Positions 33,705-45,159 of a stretch of 64,000 bases of DNA are shown here, piece by piece. Within the stretch, counting starts at the first letter, position 1; each line of letters begins with the position of its first letter. The notes beneath the pieces are model-generated. The model had not been told where the DNA came from. It did not search any database and saw nothing but the letters and a program-made list of their open reading frames with translations. The stretch is taken from contig JAHDVF020001468.1 in the NCBI GenBank assembly GCA_022606425.2, positions 744,001 through 808,000 on the forward strand, given 5' to 3'. Both the position numbers and the translations under genes were made by a program. The DNA is from Lepidostoma basale (lineage: Eukaryota > Arthropoda > Insecta > Trichoptera > Lepidostomatidae).

Positions 33705-34175
33705 ATACTTTATTCACCATTCTGTCTTTATTCGTTCATTCCATGCGTCCAAACCTTCCACTGCATTCACTTCTTATATTTGCATTTTATCATATACATA
33801 TTTACTACACATTCGTGTAAGAGATTTCATATATATTGATTTTTTTTCTTTTCATCCTTCTTTTGCCAGTTTCATCGTTCACTTCTGTACATAAGAGTCG
33901 GCACAAGAACACCATTGTGCCTCACCATCTTAGCTTTTTTGGATAGACTTATGTTTGCATTGATATGAATTTAAGTGCACCATTTATTTTGTTTACCCAA
34001 CCCAAACCTTCTTTCAATATCCCTATTAACTCTCCTATCATTTGTAAAGATTCTTTCTAAATAAACAAATTCATTCACTTATTCCAAAATTTTACCGTTC
34101 ACGCAAATATTGCAGACTATCATGCCTATTTTATTAATCTAAAATCATCACCTTGAACTGATTCGCATTCTTCAT
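33705..34175 (-). pseudogene. LINE-A internal fragment
   Basis: Homology runs from the MERMNEE-equivalent to the NISVNGENLEQV-equivalent region. There is no tail: it starts abruptly beside the SINE-T head. Confidence 0.75.
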
Positions 34176-34329
34176 ATTTTGATCAGTAGATTCTTTATAG
34201 AGGATTGTTGAGTCCTTAAGATAAATCTACACTATAATATATAGCGTGCTGTCGAAAAGTTCTGTGCTTTCTGGATCATAAATCCACCCAATAACGCTTG
34301 GTCACACAATACGTTTTTTTCTGAGATTT

Positions 34330-34615
34330 GTATATGTATTTTCTTTTCTTTCTTTTTCTTCCTCAGCCTATTCCCGTCCACTCCTGGACGGGAATATGCT
34401 GAATCCTCCATTCCCTTCCATGTCACTCTGTCTTGTGCAGACTGCTTCCAGGTTATTCCGACGTGTCTGTTCAGATCATCCTTCCACCATAGTTGCGGTC
34501 GCCCTGCACTTCTTTTTGCCGTCCACGGTCTCCAAGTCGGCAGTCTTCTTGTCCATTTTTCGTACATGTATTTTAAATCCAGAGTACTTGGAATCTGAAA
34601 TAGAGTATGGATGTT
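34330..34615 (-). pseudogene. LINE-F 3' fragment
   Basis: It reads TRRLPTWRPWTAKRSAGRPQ, then WKDDLNRHVGITW and AQDRVTWKGMEDSA, with a (GAAA)n-like tail (seen as TCTTTTCTTTCTTTTTC). These are the post-RT blocks of an RTE-like LINE. Confidence 0.7.
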
Positions 34616-35150
34616 ATCCAAGAAAAATAATCCATAGTATACCTACTGTCTTACCTGCTATACGCAATCTTTGACTAGATTATTGGATCAAAAAGCCATT
34701 CGATTAAGGTTTTCGTACATTCCCCAGTCGTATAAAACCCTTTTAACTGTGATTGTACGGCATTGCGTTTTACAGACAAATATTCCATTTGGAGGCACAG
34801 CGGCCCATCGCAGACCATCCGATTACATCTCACGCGATTCGGTCATCAAGTAGCACGTAGGTGTATGAAATTCGGGAATTGAATTATTATCATAAGAACA
34901 GATCTTCGCAGCAGTTTTCACTCCGCTTAGTTATGGATATTAAAAAAACTTTATATCTTTGGTAGGCACCGCGGTATAACAGGTGCTCTTTAATTAATTG
35001 CAAATGGCATATTTATCCTTATACAAAGGCGCCAGAGTTCCGTTGCTTTTGGCGTTGGTTGAAATGAACTTTTTAAAACTAGTAATGATACTTTAGTTTA
35101 AAAAAGTAAGTTTTATTAAAAGATGCAGCTTTAAACTTTTAATAAAAACA
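34616..35150. other. Spacer
   Basis: Nothing supported. Confidence 0.4.
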
Positions 35151-35154
35151 TGTA

Positions 35155-35582
35155 TTATGGCAAAAAATTAATACGAATGAAAACTAGAAGTTTTATTTTT
35201 TCTAAAAGTTTCATAATTTTTCTAGAAGTTTAATTATATTTTATGTGAATGACATGTTTCGCCTGTCTAACGCATTATCAAGTGTTTGATAATGTCTTAG
35301 ACAGGTGAAACATGTCATTATTATAAAATACTCGTATATTAAATTTTTAGAAAACAGCCGTTTTAATTCGTATTAATTATTAAATATGAAGTTTTATTTA
35401 CATCATTGTCCAAGAAACAATAAATACAAAGGAAAACGACTGTTTTCTAGTCGTTTTATTATATTGAATGACATTTTTCGCCTGTCTAAGGCATTATCAA
35501 TTTTCGCTTGTCTTAGACATGTGGTAATGCTTAAGACAGGCGAAACATGCCATTCACATAACATATATAATAGTAGAACTTA
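35155..35582. repeat. Foldback-A tandem pair
   Basis: Two palindromic units (about 35170-35370 and 35420-35582) are joined by the family linker TACATCATTGTCCAAGAAAC. The first centre is TTATCAAGTGTTTGATAATG. Confidence 0.75.
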
Positions 35583-35805
35583 GGAAATTGAAAATAACTT
35601 TGTTTATAATAAAAAAAAACACGACATCTTTCGGATGATACCTCAATCTTCAGGTGTAAATATATAATTAAAACTAAACAATAAAAGGCTAATACCATAT
35701 AAATAACGCATTTATTCGATACAATATTTTAAATTTAAAAATTAACATTGGCTCATTGTTATAAGTACTAATAATTATTTTTTATCCGTAAGAACTAATA
35801 AATAC
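35583..35805. repeat. Fold-back family with hammerhead-like motif, partial
   Basis: It shares GGAAATTGAAAATAACTTTG, then CACGACAT, then TCAGGTGTAAATATA with 47713-48310. The minus motif (35619-35657) has ACAC/GTGT stem I and CTGAAGA. Stem II is decayed and GAAAC is GAAAG. Confidence 0.6.
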
Positions 35806-35807
35806 TA

Positions 35808-35959
35808 ACTAACTAACTAACCATCACGCCGTCTCCCCGAAGGGGTAGGCAGAAAAAATGGACTGCCACATTTTTCTTTCCCGGCATATTTCCCTTGCTT
35901 CCTCAACATTCATACATCGTGTCATGCACGCGCGTCGATTTCTCTGACTCCTCACATGG
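35808..35959 (-). pseudogene. LINE-A 3' end
   Basis: The tail (AACTAACTAACTAACC) and the terminus are intact. The copy is cut off after the RSQRNRRAC coding block. Confidence 0.85.
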
Positions 35960-35989
35960 CCTATTATATTAATACTATTATATTAGTTC

Positions 35990-36285
35990 TATTATATTAA
36001 TATTCATATTCATATAATAGAACTTCTAGAAAAAAGAGGTTTCATATGGAGTTTTACATCATTGTTCAAGAAACAATAAATACGAATGAAAACGTCATTT
36101 TTCTAGAAGTTGTATTATATTATATGTGAATGACATGTTTCGCCTGTCTAAGGTATTATCAAATTTCGACGACATTAGATTATCCATAACGGACATTTGA
36201 TTAAGAAAACAAACGTTTTCATTCGTATTAATTATGTAATATGGAGTTTTACATCATTGTTCATAAAACAATAAATATGTATTTT
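35990..36285. repeat. Foldback-A, partial tandem
   Basis: A leading partial unit ends at 36078. A second unit then begins TTTTCTAGAAGTTGTATTAT and ends GTTTTCATTCGTATTAATTA. The centre is rearranged. Confidence 0.65.
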
Positions 36286-36784
36286 GAAGTTGTTAGTAAC
36301 AATATTTTGTTCAACCCATTCTAGTATCATACATCTCTTTATAGTATAATATATCTATTGTAGCCCTTTTGCGGTTAATCAAATAGATCCATAAAATAAA
36401 ACGAAATTCCGTTTCATCGTTTTACTGAACATAATGCGAAAAGACAATAAAAAATACACAACTGCTAGACAATACGGCCGTTTATTGGAAAAGGGTAGAA
36501 ATTGGATTGCATAAGTTTTTCTATCAGAGTGCACGCATTTTGTTTTCAAAATAAAATTGGTGAACTAGAAATATGGTAAACTTTATTCTAAAGCCAAAAT
36601 AATCTTAAAGCTTGTTTTCTAACTTTTATTACTTTTTTATTCAAAGAATTTTATTAAACTATTCGATTCATTTAAAGTTTTAGGAATTTACCATTTACGT
36701 ATAATAAAAAAGGTACCTATATAATATGTACCTATATTAATTCATCTTCTTCTTATATCGGAGATTAAAAAACACTGAAGAGCA
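36286..36784. other. AT-rich spacer
   Basis: Nothing recognised. Confidence 0.4.
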
Positions 36785-37335
36785 AATGACAGTTTGTACA
36801 ATAACATAAGTGGGAACGAAGAGAACTTGGAGCAGGTGAGTGAATTTGTGTATTTAGGTAGCATGTTAATAGCGGATGGCCGAACGGATAGTGACGTCGA
36901 AAGAAGGGTTGGTGCGGATAACAAAGAGAATGGAGCTTTAAAAATAGTTATTGGAAACAAGAATTCAATGAAAGCGAAAATGGCAATGGAGTTCCGGTCC
37001 CAACCCTAATGTATGAAAGCGAAGCATGGAAATGGCAGAAGAAGGATGAGAGCAGAATAAATGCGGTAGAGATGAGGTCTGTAAGACGTATGTGCGGTAG
37101 AACGATGTACGACAGAATCTCAAATGCTGATATAAGAAAGGAATGCAGAGCGGAAGTAGTTATTATGAACAAAATTATGAAAGGATCGCTGCGTTGGTTC
37201 GGACATATAGAGCGCATGGATGGAGAAATAATGGTTTAGAAAGTATACGTTAATTATGTAAATGGAGTACGGAGTCGAGGCAAACCGAGGAAATCATGGC
37301 ATAACCAAATTAATCAAATTTTAAAGGTTGGTCAT

Positions 37336-39307
37336 TAGGGTGTCCCTTATATTGGCAAAAAAATTTTTTTTTGGATTATAGAAACGCATACCCCCTAATT
37401 ATGTTTAATAGTCTACTAGTTACCCAAATACAGGATTTCAACTTCCTACGTTAATTCTAACCCGTGCCGACTTGCCCTCGAAGTTTTAGAAAATAACTGC
37501 TTTAAGTGTCTCTTAAATGTAGTTGTAGATGATCACTTAAAACCATTATGTTAGATAAATATTGATGAAAACATATATTTATATAATGTTATTCTTGTAA
37601 TTATCAAAAAAGATCCAAATTTAAATTTATTTACTTGGATATTTCCTCTTCAACGTCTCTTTTTTTACAGTCTGGGTAAATTTTTCTATGTTCTTGCACA
37701 TAACAAAATATGAACTGCTTATGTTCTTCATCTGCGGTAGTCAAACCATGAAAGTCTGTCATTAGGTTAACAGCTCTTTCAGCTGTGTTTATAGCTGCTT
37801 TTGAGCTAGTAACCTTCTTTTTGGCTTCCACAAACGCCTTCACAAACGTCTTTCTATGAAGATACAATTTCTTAAAGGAAACTACTATCATGTTTCAGTC
37901 GTGAAAATAAATCTTTACTCTTTACAGAAACAAAATCACTCAAAGATTTCCATAAAACAAGATAACAAATACTTGTAGTACCTATAAATAAAACGAATAA
38001 TTTCTAAATTAAATACCAGATTAAACACTACTACATACCATATAGAGAGCCAGACATTTGTTCCTTCGATGGAACATATCTCTTTCCCGAATCCCAAATT
38101 TTTCTTTTTGTAAGTTTTATATAATGTTTCCTTTGGTCTTCTCATCAACGTTGTCATAAAAAATTATAAGTACGGCTATTTCCTCTGACACGTACCACAA
38201 ATTAACTTGTTTAAAGCCGCATGGGAAATTGTCAACTTCTTCGTAATCTTTTAAGGTCTTGAAAATACAAAAATCTTGATTCGGAGCTTTTATCGCCAAA
38301 CTACATTCAAGCCAGGGCTTTACATAAACTGTCACAATAAATAAACAAACATCTCGTAACGCTTGTTTGTCCTTAGCGCACATTTTAAACTGGGACTGCA
38401 GCAACCGTATTTTTAAGGAGTAAATAACTCTTACCATCCATCGTGCTTGATGCATTGGGCCAGCAGGTCTGATTTTTATTTTATTTTCATTGCCTCTACC
38501 CAGAAAAACAAAAGCAAGCTCAATGAGTTCGCTATAATCATCTCGTACAATCGATTTTGCGATTCAAACGCACTTTTGAGTATCACTTCATATATATGAT
38601 GGCGGCAAGCAAAGAGTAACAAATCTCTTTCTAGTTTTTGTACACAGGCTTCGTTCAAGCATACTGTAAAAGAAACTGTCATATCATAGCACATTCAAGA
38701 GCATCGGCGTGTGTAATATCGAATAAATTATCTAATTCAAGTTGAAAGTTCTCTTCGCGGCGCCCATGTAAGTCCTGAATTTTCTTGCTATATTTTGCAG
38801 TTCTCGTCAGACCTGATAAAGATCCACTAAATTCTTAGTATAATTAAGAACAGCTCTGGTAGGTATTCTAGCCTTTTTTCAGAATATATTGCACTCCAGA
38901 ATGACAAGATTTGCGCTTTCATTGACAGTCAAATTAACTTCACGTATGTTGAAAAATAGAACTGCGAGAACTTGTAGATTAGGTGGTAGTTTACACCTGT
39001 TATTTGGTGATTTACTTCACCAACCAAGAAAGTACTTTTTTAATTGCTTCTTAGTTTCACTGACATCTTTAAAATATAAAACAATCCGCGATTACTACCC
39101 GGCAAGCCAAGACTAAATGATAATAACAACGACAACGCGCCGCTCCTGTGACGCAATTTGTATGGGACATCTTTGCTCGCAAGTCGGCACGGGTTACACT
39201 GTTCCGAATATGGAAAAAACTTGTTTTCGGATGTTTTAGGCCCAAATGAATAAAATAATAGCCTATGCATTGTAAAATTAAAACTTTGAAAAATAAGGGA
39301 CACCCTA
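37336..39307 (-). mobile_element. 1,972-bp DNA transposon, hAT-like
   Basis: The element begins TAGGGTGTCCCTTAT and ends ATAAGGGACACCCTA, a 15-bp inverted repeat. The host LINE-A sequence TTGGTCAT is duplicated on both sides (37328-37335 and 39308-39315), an 8-bp target duplication. There are also subterminal inverted repeats, ACCCGTGCCGACTTG (about 37459) and CAAGTCGGCACGGGTT (about 39179). An 8-bp duplication with a TAGGG-type end fits the hAT superfamily; P-type elements also duplicate 8 bp. Interior frames lie on the minus strand. Confidence 0.75.
37631..38694 (-). pseudogene. Transposase remnant of the hAT-like element
   Basis: Three minus-strand open pieces follow each other. 38476-38694 has LLLFACRHHIYEVILKSAFE. 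38117-38455 has MHQARWMVRVIYSLKIRLLQ and LFIVTVYVKPWLE. 37631-37891 is Lys-rich with MTDFHGLTT. The first and second pieces differ in frame; the second and third share one but are separated by stops. The order and 'CRHH' and 'ARWM' blocks suggest one broken transposase. I cannot name its subfamily, and no complete DDE triad can be assigned by eye. Confidence 0.5.
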
Positions 39308-39450
39308 TTGGTCATGTTAGAAGTCGGAAGAATAGACGTGCGTGTATGACTGATTGTAAGAATGTGGAGGAATCTAGAGAGATGTGCCAGGATAGAGTAG
39401 TGTGGCGGTCCATTCTCTCTTCCTACCCCTGTGGGGAAACGGCGTGATGT

Positions 39451-39734
39451 TTTTTTTGTTATTGTAGAAAACACTATTTTTACTTTTGATACTGCAGCTC
39501 TTAACAGGGATGGTGTGCTAAAACTAAACCAACCTCAAAGATTTTCTTGCCAGGATTTTCTTCTTCTCTCGACACTTCGTTTTCTGTTAATTTTACCTTG
39601 GATAGTGTAAGAGTGGCCGAAGTATTACAGTTTCCTGCACTCTATGCTCATAATAATTTCTATTACTTTCTTCATTGTGAAAACACATTTTATATGTGTA
39701 ACATATGGTTTTTTTTTTGTACACAACAGTTCGT
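39451..39734. other. Spacer
   Basis: Nothing supported. Confidence 0.4.
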
Positions 39735-39945
39735 TTGAACCCAATTACTGTATACAATTTATTTTCAGCTATTAATTGATTCTTATGACATGTGATAGGT
39801 AGCCAATCTTTCGCCATTTTATTGTCACGTGAATTCTACACCAGACCAAAGACAGTGTTACAATCACACTGCCATCGCCGGGAATTGAACCCGGGATCTT
39901 CGATATGGAAATCAGAGCTCTTCTCCACTGTGCCACGAAGGTCGA
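39735..39945 (-). mobile_element. SINE-T, long 3' variant
   Basis: The minus-strand head has a B box (GGTTCAATTCCC) and an A-box region (TGGCACAGTGG). The body is standard. The 3' part contains AATTAATAGCTGAAAATAAA and TACAGTAATTGGGTTC, shared with the copy at 12510. Confidence 0.8.
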
Positions 39946-40497
39946 CAAACCTTATGGTGATTCGCCGGTTATATGGTGCGATTCATAATAATTTGAAGTG
40001 CTGTTCCATTATTTGGGAATCTGGGGATAAAAGATTGTCCTTCAATTAATAAGCTAACTTTTGTTTATATATCCTTTATTGATTCACACTTGAATGTTGG
40101 ACTTCAACACTCGCGAAATGAAATGCGTCTTATGATCTTTCTAAACAAATATATCGTTAATTTTTTCATGAATATTTAAATAACTAAATCTATACGTGTC
40201 CTACAGCTATAACAAAAAATAACGCCGTCTTGGTTGGTGTACTAAATTATCACACGTAGGCACTTCAAAATTCCCCAGTATTGAAGGAAACTAACCTTCT
40301 CTTTTGAAGTTGTATTCTTTATACTAAGCGAATTTGTAAAGATAGTCTTAACGCTGACAGAGAGATTAATGTAATATTTGCATAAACATAATTAGACTAC
40401 ATGTTTCCTATAATGCTCTTTATTTTTAAACATTAACATAATGACGTGGTGTATTTAAGTGATAAATAATTCCATTCAATAATAATAAATAAATATA
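39946..40497. other. Spacer
   Basis: Nothing supported. Confidence 0.4.
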
Positions 40498-40622
40498 ATA
40501 ACTAACTAACTAACTAACAATATGGTAGGCAGAAAGAATGGACTGCCACACTTTAATCGAAGCGGCACTCCATCCTTCTCTTTTCGCCATCGCGAGAGAC
40601 GCGGTGAGATGGGTTTGTTTTT
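40498..40622 (-). mobile_element. LINE-A tail joined to shared foreign segment, copy 2
   Basis: The tail ACTAACTAACTAACTAAC is present, but the ATCACGCCGTCTCCCC terminus is replaced by AATATGG. Then come GTAGGCAGAAAGAATGGACT and the CTTTAATCGAAGCGGCACTC / CGCGAGAGACGCGGTG segment also found at 7563-7745. Confidence 0.6.
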
Positions 40623-40949
40623 TATATTTTTGACTTCATTTTCGAAGTCATAATTCTTCTGCTTCTTCGATGGCCCAAATCGAGTCTTGGCCTCCTTCAA
40701 CTTTTGCCTCCAACTATTTCTGCCCTTGAATGCACTCTTTCAATTTTCAACATGTAAAAGTCTATATATCTTAACGTCATCCTCCCACTTCAAAATAGGT
40801 TTTCCAATCTTTTTTCTACCCATCAGATAACCAGTCACGATTCTCTTCAAATAAAGAGAAACCGCTTTTTTATGTTATTTTTACCCATTTTAATTTTACG
40901 AGTATTACTTAAACCATCGACATACCGAAATGTTTCAACTTTTTATTGA

Positions 40950-41120
40950 AACAGGTCGTCTAATCCAGGCGTCGATTACTCGACGTGTCGGGAATTATTA
41001 ATCTACCAACTGGTATCGCTTCAACCAGAGCTCGGAGAGGGTAACAAAACCAACTGCCCCCTAATGAAGCTTCGGTGGGAGCGAAACCAGTTATCAATTT
41101 ATAAAACACCATAAAGTTTT
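40950..41120. repeat. Fold-back with hammerhead-like arm
   Basis: AACTGGTATCGCTTCAA on the left faces GGGAGCGAAACCAGTT on the right. In the right arm (41061-41092, plus) CTAATGA is followed by A, GCTTC, GGTG, GGAGC (stem II, 5 pairs with one G-T), then GAAAC, CA, GTT. G5 is changed to A. Confidence 0.45.
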
Positions 41121-41184
41121 CAACTAATCAATTTATTATTATTATTTTCTTTCAAATAATTTATCTGCTTTGAAACTTACTTAT

Positions 41185-41480
41185 CATCATCGGCTGTCCC
41201 TCGTATCCGAGGAAGACTGTCCTTCCCAGATGTGGGTTCTCATATGTGACTATAATGTCCAATCCTGGACCCACACCCTCTGGGGCGTCTAGAACAGGGG
41301 AAAACGTTGGTATTGGAACGACCGCCGTCTCTCAATGGTCTCTCATTTCCTGCTCCTCCTATGTGTATCGTCATCTTTGAGCTGTGCTTCGAAGTCTTAT
41401 ATTCTCCATCTTGGTCTGTATATCTTCTGCAACCTTTTTCCAACTTCCACTATCCAATGTTAATCTTTTCGAGTCTATTT
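41185..41480 (-). pseudogene. Unclassified LINE 3' fragment
   Basis: TTATCATCATCGGCTGTCCC resembles a (GAT)n tail on the minus strand. The minus frame 41240-41443 is open but not recognised. RTE-like is a guess. Confidence 0.35.
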
Positions 41481-41484
41481 GTTC

Positions 41485-41685
41485 AACTTACTTACACAGC
41501 CAATCATCCACTGCTGAACATAAGCCTATGTTGTGCTTTATGCATGCAGTCACCAGCAATTGTTTTAAACTTATAAGACCATCGGATTAGACCATCCTAC
41601 TTCAATATTTATGAGGTGTCCATTCAACTACCCTTTTGGTCCATCTAGGGTCTACCAGTCTGGTAACATGTCCCGCATATTAATT
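41485..41685 (-). pseudogene. LINE-H fragment
   Basis: It begins with ACTTACTTACACAGCCAATC and has CCACTGCTGAACATAAGCCT. CAACTACCCTTTTGGTCCAT matches 26205-26235 in position. Confidence 0.5.
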
Positions 41686-41984
41686 TATTTTTCATTTTCA
41701 TTTATTTTGATAAAAATCACAAACATTACAGCTATAAAATTCCAAATCGTTTGCAATTACATTATAAAAAGAGAAGCATTAAGAAAATAAAAATTAAGCT
41801 TAAGAATAAGAAAAAATCATAACATTGGTATTGCATCCCTGAAGCAACTCACACTATCACGAAATATGTCGACCTCCGAGGCGATCCGATTAAGCAATAA
41901 GATTGCCCTACCCACAGTCATAACCATTGACAGGTTGGTTCTGCAGCGCGGCAAATAAAACAATTTGTGCTATCTCGTTTAATC

Positions 41985-42050
41985 CACGCACATCGATTTC
42001 TCCGACCCACGTGGCCGACATGTATAATAATATTCGATTGATTTGATCAT
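41985..42050 (-). pseudogene. LINE-A scrap
   Basis: ATCGATTTCTCCGACCCACG and GTGGCCGACATG match LINE-A; both ends are lost. Confidence 0.6.
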
Positions 42051-42569
42051 TAAACTACATATTATATTACATAATAAGAAAATCATATCACAAAATTAAC
42101 CTTAGCTTCGTAGTCCACACAACGACCTGTCAGAAACACGAAATGCCAATAATATTCACAACTAACGGCGAACAGAAGGGCTTGATGCGTTGAAAATTGA
42201 AATTCGCTCGTGAGGCGCGCGGAATCGATTTCCTTATCAGCAAGGCACTACAAACTGGTAGTTCAAATGTTCTTCATATCACCGCGGAATGTTTATGAAG
42301 TTCCTTCCGTGTCTTGTGTCTGGTTCTCGTAATTTCAGTTCTTATCGATTTTTGTTTTGCAAAACATTTACTACAAAAGACATACGTACCTACATAAATA
42401 TGATGTAGCCACAAAGGACGCAACATTGCATTCAAGTAGTTCTATTGTATTTGATGAATACTTTTTTGCTTCGATTCTTAATTCTGTAGAATTTCGTACG
42501 TATTTTTTTTTGTGAATTAAAAAACCTTTTTTTTTCAATTTTAAGCATACTTGTCTAGACATGTTTGGC
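42051..42569. other. Spacer
   Basis: Nothing supported. Confidence 0.4.
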
Positions 42570-42810
42570 GGCCTTCGTGACAGAGTGGCAACAGCTATAA
42601 CTGACACACCGAAGGTACCGGGTTCGATTCCCGGGGATGATAGTGTGAAAAAAACACGCTTTTTTTAATCTCGTAGAATTCATGGGACAATAAAAATGGT
42701 GATAGACTAGCTGCCTATCACATGTCATGAGAATAATTTGAAGAAAAGTTGTATACAATATATGTGGAAAGCAACGGGAAACTACCACATTAAGTGTTTC
42801 TAAGGTAATA
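42570..42810 (+). mobile_element. SINE-T, long 3' variant
   Basis: The head has GGCCTTCGTGACAGAGTGGC and B box GGGTTCGATTCCC. The body follows with GACAATAAAAATGGTGATAG. The 3' part is GTGGAAAGCAACGGGAAACT and ACCACATTAAGTG. Confidence 0.8.
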
Positions 42811-43284
42811 TTTTCATCATCATATACACATCATTTACATTGTTCTCATAAAGGAAAAGGCTTAATGACTTCGAAACCTGTTGATATAAATAAACTCAAA
42901 ATTTTGAAAAAAGTGCTCAATATAAACGTAATAACCATCACGGCTTTTAAAGACGTAGTCAAAAGGGATATAATTAACACTTACATGTTCTAGTATATTT
43001 CTATAGCCTCTTCAATATTATATTATCAGATTTATCCGGGTGGTGGTCTAGGGGACAGAACCCATAGCTCCTGATCCAAGGGACTTGGGTTCATGTTTGG
43101 ACACAGTGAGCTATTTCTGCTCTTGTTGGAGTTTGAATAATAAATTGATTTAAATATTCGGAACAGATTATCAGAAACATTATTTAAATAATTGAACGAA
43201 TAACATAATGCTAGACTTTGAAAGTTATGCTTTTTTTTTAAATATATCTAGTTCAATATTATTTTCCAAAATTAGTTTAATTGA
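42811..43284. other. Spacer
   Basis: 43020-43130 has a segment (GGGTGGTGGTCTAGGGGACA) resembling 32800-32850 (GACTTGACTCCTAATCTAGG), a possible further SINE head. Not resolved. Confidence 0.3.
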
Positions 43285-43560
43285 CATCATCATCATCATC
43301 ATCATCAGCCGTCTGTCATCCACTGCTGAATGTAGGCCTCTCCCAAAGCACGCCACCGCCCCCTATCCATTGCCGCTCCCATCCATCCATGTCCAGCAAT
43401 CCTCTTCAGATCGTCGGTCCAGCGGGCAGGGGGACGTCCAACTCTACGGAATCCTGTACGCGGTCTCCACTCCAGAACCCGTCTTCCCCATCAGCTGTCG
43501 GTTCTCCGACAGATATGGCCAGCCCACCGCCACTTCAGCCCGCCTATCCGAGGCAGATTA
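43285..43560 (-). pseudogene. RTE-like LINE 3' end with (GAT)n tail
   Basis: The plus strand begins (CATCAT)n, then CAGCCGTCTGTCATCCACTG and TAGGCCTCTCCCAAAGCACG. This is the reverse complement of the terminus at 11740-11810 (AYVQQWMTDGR). Confidence 0.8.
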
Positions 43561-43589
43561 ATTTTGAATGATTTTTTTATTAACCAAAT

Positions 43590-43676
43590 CGATTTATAGG
43601 GTATAGCTGTCATATTGATTCTCATGACATATGATAGGTAGCTAATCTATCATATCTACAGTAATAAAATGCAATT
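43590..43676 (-). mobile_element. SINE-T scrap
   Basis: ATATGATAGGTAGCTAATCT and TTGATTCTCATGACAT are from the SINE body; head and tail are missing. Confidence 0.6.
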
Positions 43677-43684
43677 CAATGTCT

Positions 43685-44718
43685 GTAAGTGCCTTATGCT
43701 ATTAAAACATTGAGAATTGTGTATAGATACACAATGAACAACCAGCAACTAACACATGTATCTACGATGAAGGATCTCGGAATCATCTATGAGAGTAGGC
43801 TGACTTTTCGTGCACATATCGAGAGGATTTGTGATATTGCACTGAGGATGTTGGGCTTCATCATTCGGACCGGAAGAGTTTTCAAAGATTCCAATGTGCT
43901 CAGAGTCCTATACAACGCGTTAGTTCGGAGCAGACTCGAAAGTGGTTCTGTGATATGGAGTCCTCACGAGGCGAGATATACCGTTATGCTGGAGAGGGTT
44001 CAGAAAAAAATTCTGAGGTATCTCTACATAAGGGAGTATGGTAGTTATCCCTGGCTCTATCCCACGGCATTTCTTTTAGGAAAGCTCGGAACCAATTCTT
44101 TACAGCTTCGAAGAGTTGGGCATCTCATTACCCATTTCTTTAAATTGGTCTTTATTTTTTAATTGTCTCGTGTTTTTTGTGTTTGTCTATTTTCAAATTT
44201 CTTTTAAATTTCTTTATTGTATTTACTGTTTAAATTTTTTACCTACCTGTATAGTCATAAGCGCTTTGGTTATACACTGTAATGTTTATGATTAAAAAAA
44301 AAAAATTGAATTGAATTGAATTAAATAATCAGGGGGTATTTCGAGAACTCGGCCGTGCTAGAGGGTGTTGGTCTATTTGTCCCTGATAGATTTTTCCGTC
44401 AGCGACAGCACAGATTGTTTTACCTACCGGCCACCAGAACCAATCTGCCTCTGGTGACACCGGTGGGAAGAGCAATTAGTCTGCTGAACGCGGTCTCCTC
44501 GGAGATCGACGTCTTTCATATTTGTGAAGGTACGTTCAGGAGACAAATACTCTTGACTTTAGAAAGTATCTTGTCTTCCTAATATCGAACCATCTCTTAT
44601 GCGTTCCTGGTATTATGTTGTATTTTTATAATATTTTACCTGTCCTCAGTAGATGCCGTAAACATTTTGCTGTTTGTAATGTCTTTTGAGTTAAAAATTT
44701 GATTGATTTGATTTGATA
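43685..44718 (+). pseudogene. LINE-E, largest copy, with internal insertion
   Basis: The 5' part reads STMKDLGIIYESRLTFRAHI, then MLGFIIRTGRVF, RVLYNALVRSRLESGSVIWS, and GTNSLQLRRVGHL. This is the thumb and post-RT region of a Jockey-like LINE. It is interrupted at 44137-44325 and resumes at LEGVGLFVPDRFFRQRQHRL. The 3' end is a (TTGAT)n tail at 44690-44718. Confidence 0.8.
44137..44325 (+). mobile_element. Short retro-insertion with (TTGAA)n tail
   Basis: The segment breaks LINE-E between CATTTCTTTAAATT and AATCAGGGGGTATTTC. It ends in a run of A and TTGAATTGAATTGAATT. This looks like another LINE 3' UTR with a five-base tail repeat. Confidence 0.55.
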
Positions 44719-44826
44719 TCTTTATTGTCACGTGAATTCCATACCAGACCAAAGATTTCGTCATCGCCGGGAATCGAACCCTGGACCTTCAGTGCGGTAG
44801 TCTTGGCTGCTCTGCCATGAAGGTCG
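44719..44826 (-). mobile_element. SINE-T, head and partial body
   Basis: On the minus strand: head (GACCTTCATGGCAGAGCAGC), B box (GGTTCGATTCCC), then the body to GACAATAAAGAT, where it meets the LINE-E tail. Confidence 0.8.
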
Positions 44827-45159
44827 TATGAATGTATTCATTTGATTAATTAGTCAATGGAAAGTTGTTATTTACCTAAAATGTTTATATTTATTTTCAA
44901 GTACTTCAACATGCGCAAGTTTTGGTATAATTGTTTTTAAGTGTTTGGGTGTGTTTCGATAATAAATCGATAACTTGTAATAAATACATTACGTGTTAAA
45001 ATATGGAAATAATACCTTCAAGTTGGGAGTCATATCACGAGTTAAATGGGCTCGTTCAACTCGCGGCTGTTCAAAAGTACCTATCTCTATAACGAGTAAA
45101 AGGGCTTGTCATTCTCGTATTCTTTAGAAAATAAACTCGTTACAAAGGTATCGAAATAT

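Larger units (their letters stand above)
36785..39450 (+). pseudogene. LINE-A copy split by a hAT-like element
   Basis: The parts 36785-37335 and 39316-39450 are one LINE-A. The first reads VSEFVYLGSMLIADGRTDSD, then AVEMRSVRRMCGRTMYDRIS and GSLRWFGHIERM. The second reads GHVRSRKNRRACM and NVEESREMCQDRVVWRSILS. The terminus GGGGAAACGGCGTGATG is followed by T-rich sequence, not TTAG. Confidence 0.85.

Noticed and set aside
37009..37239. 76-codon frame as a host protein
   Set aside because: It is LINE-A (LRWFGHIERM block) cut by the hAT-like insertion, not a host gene.
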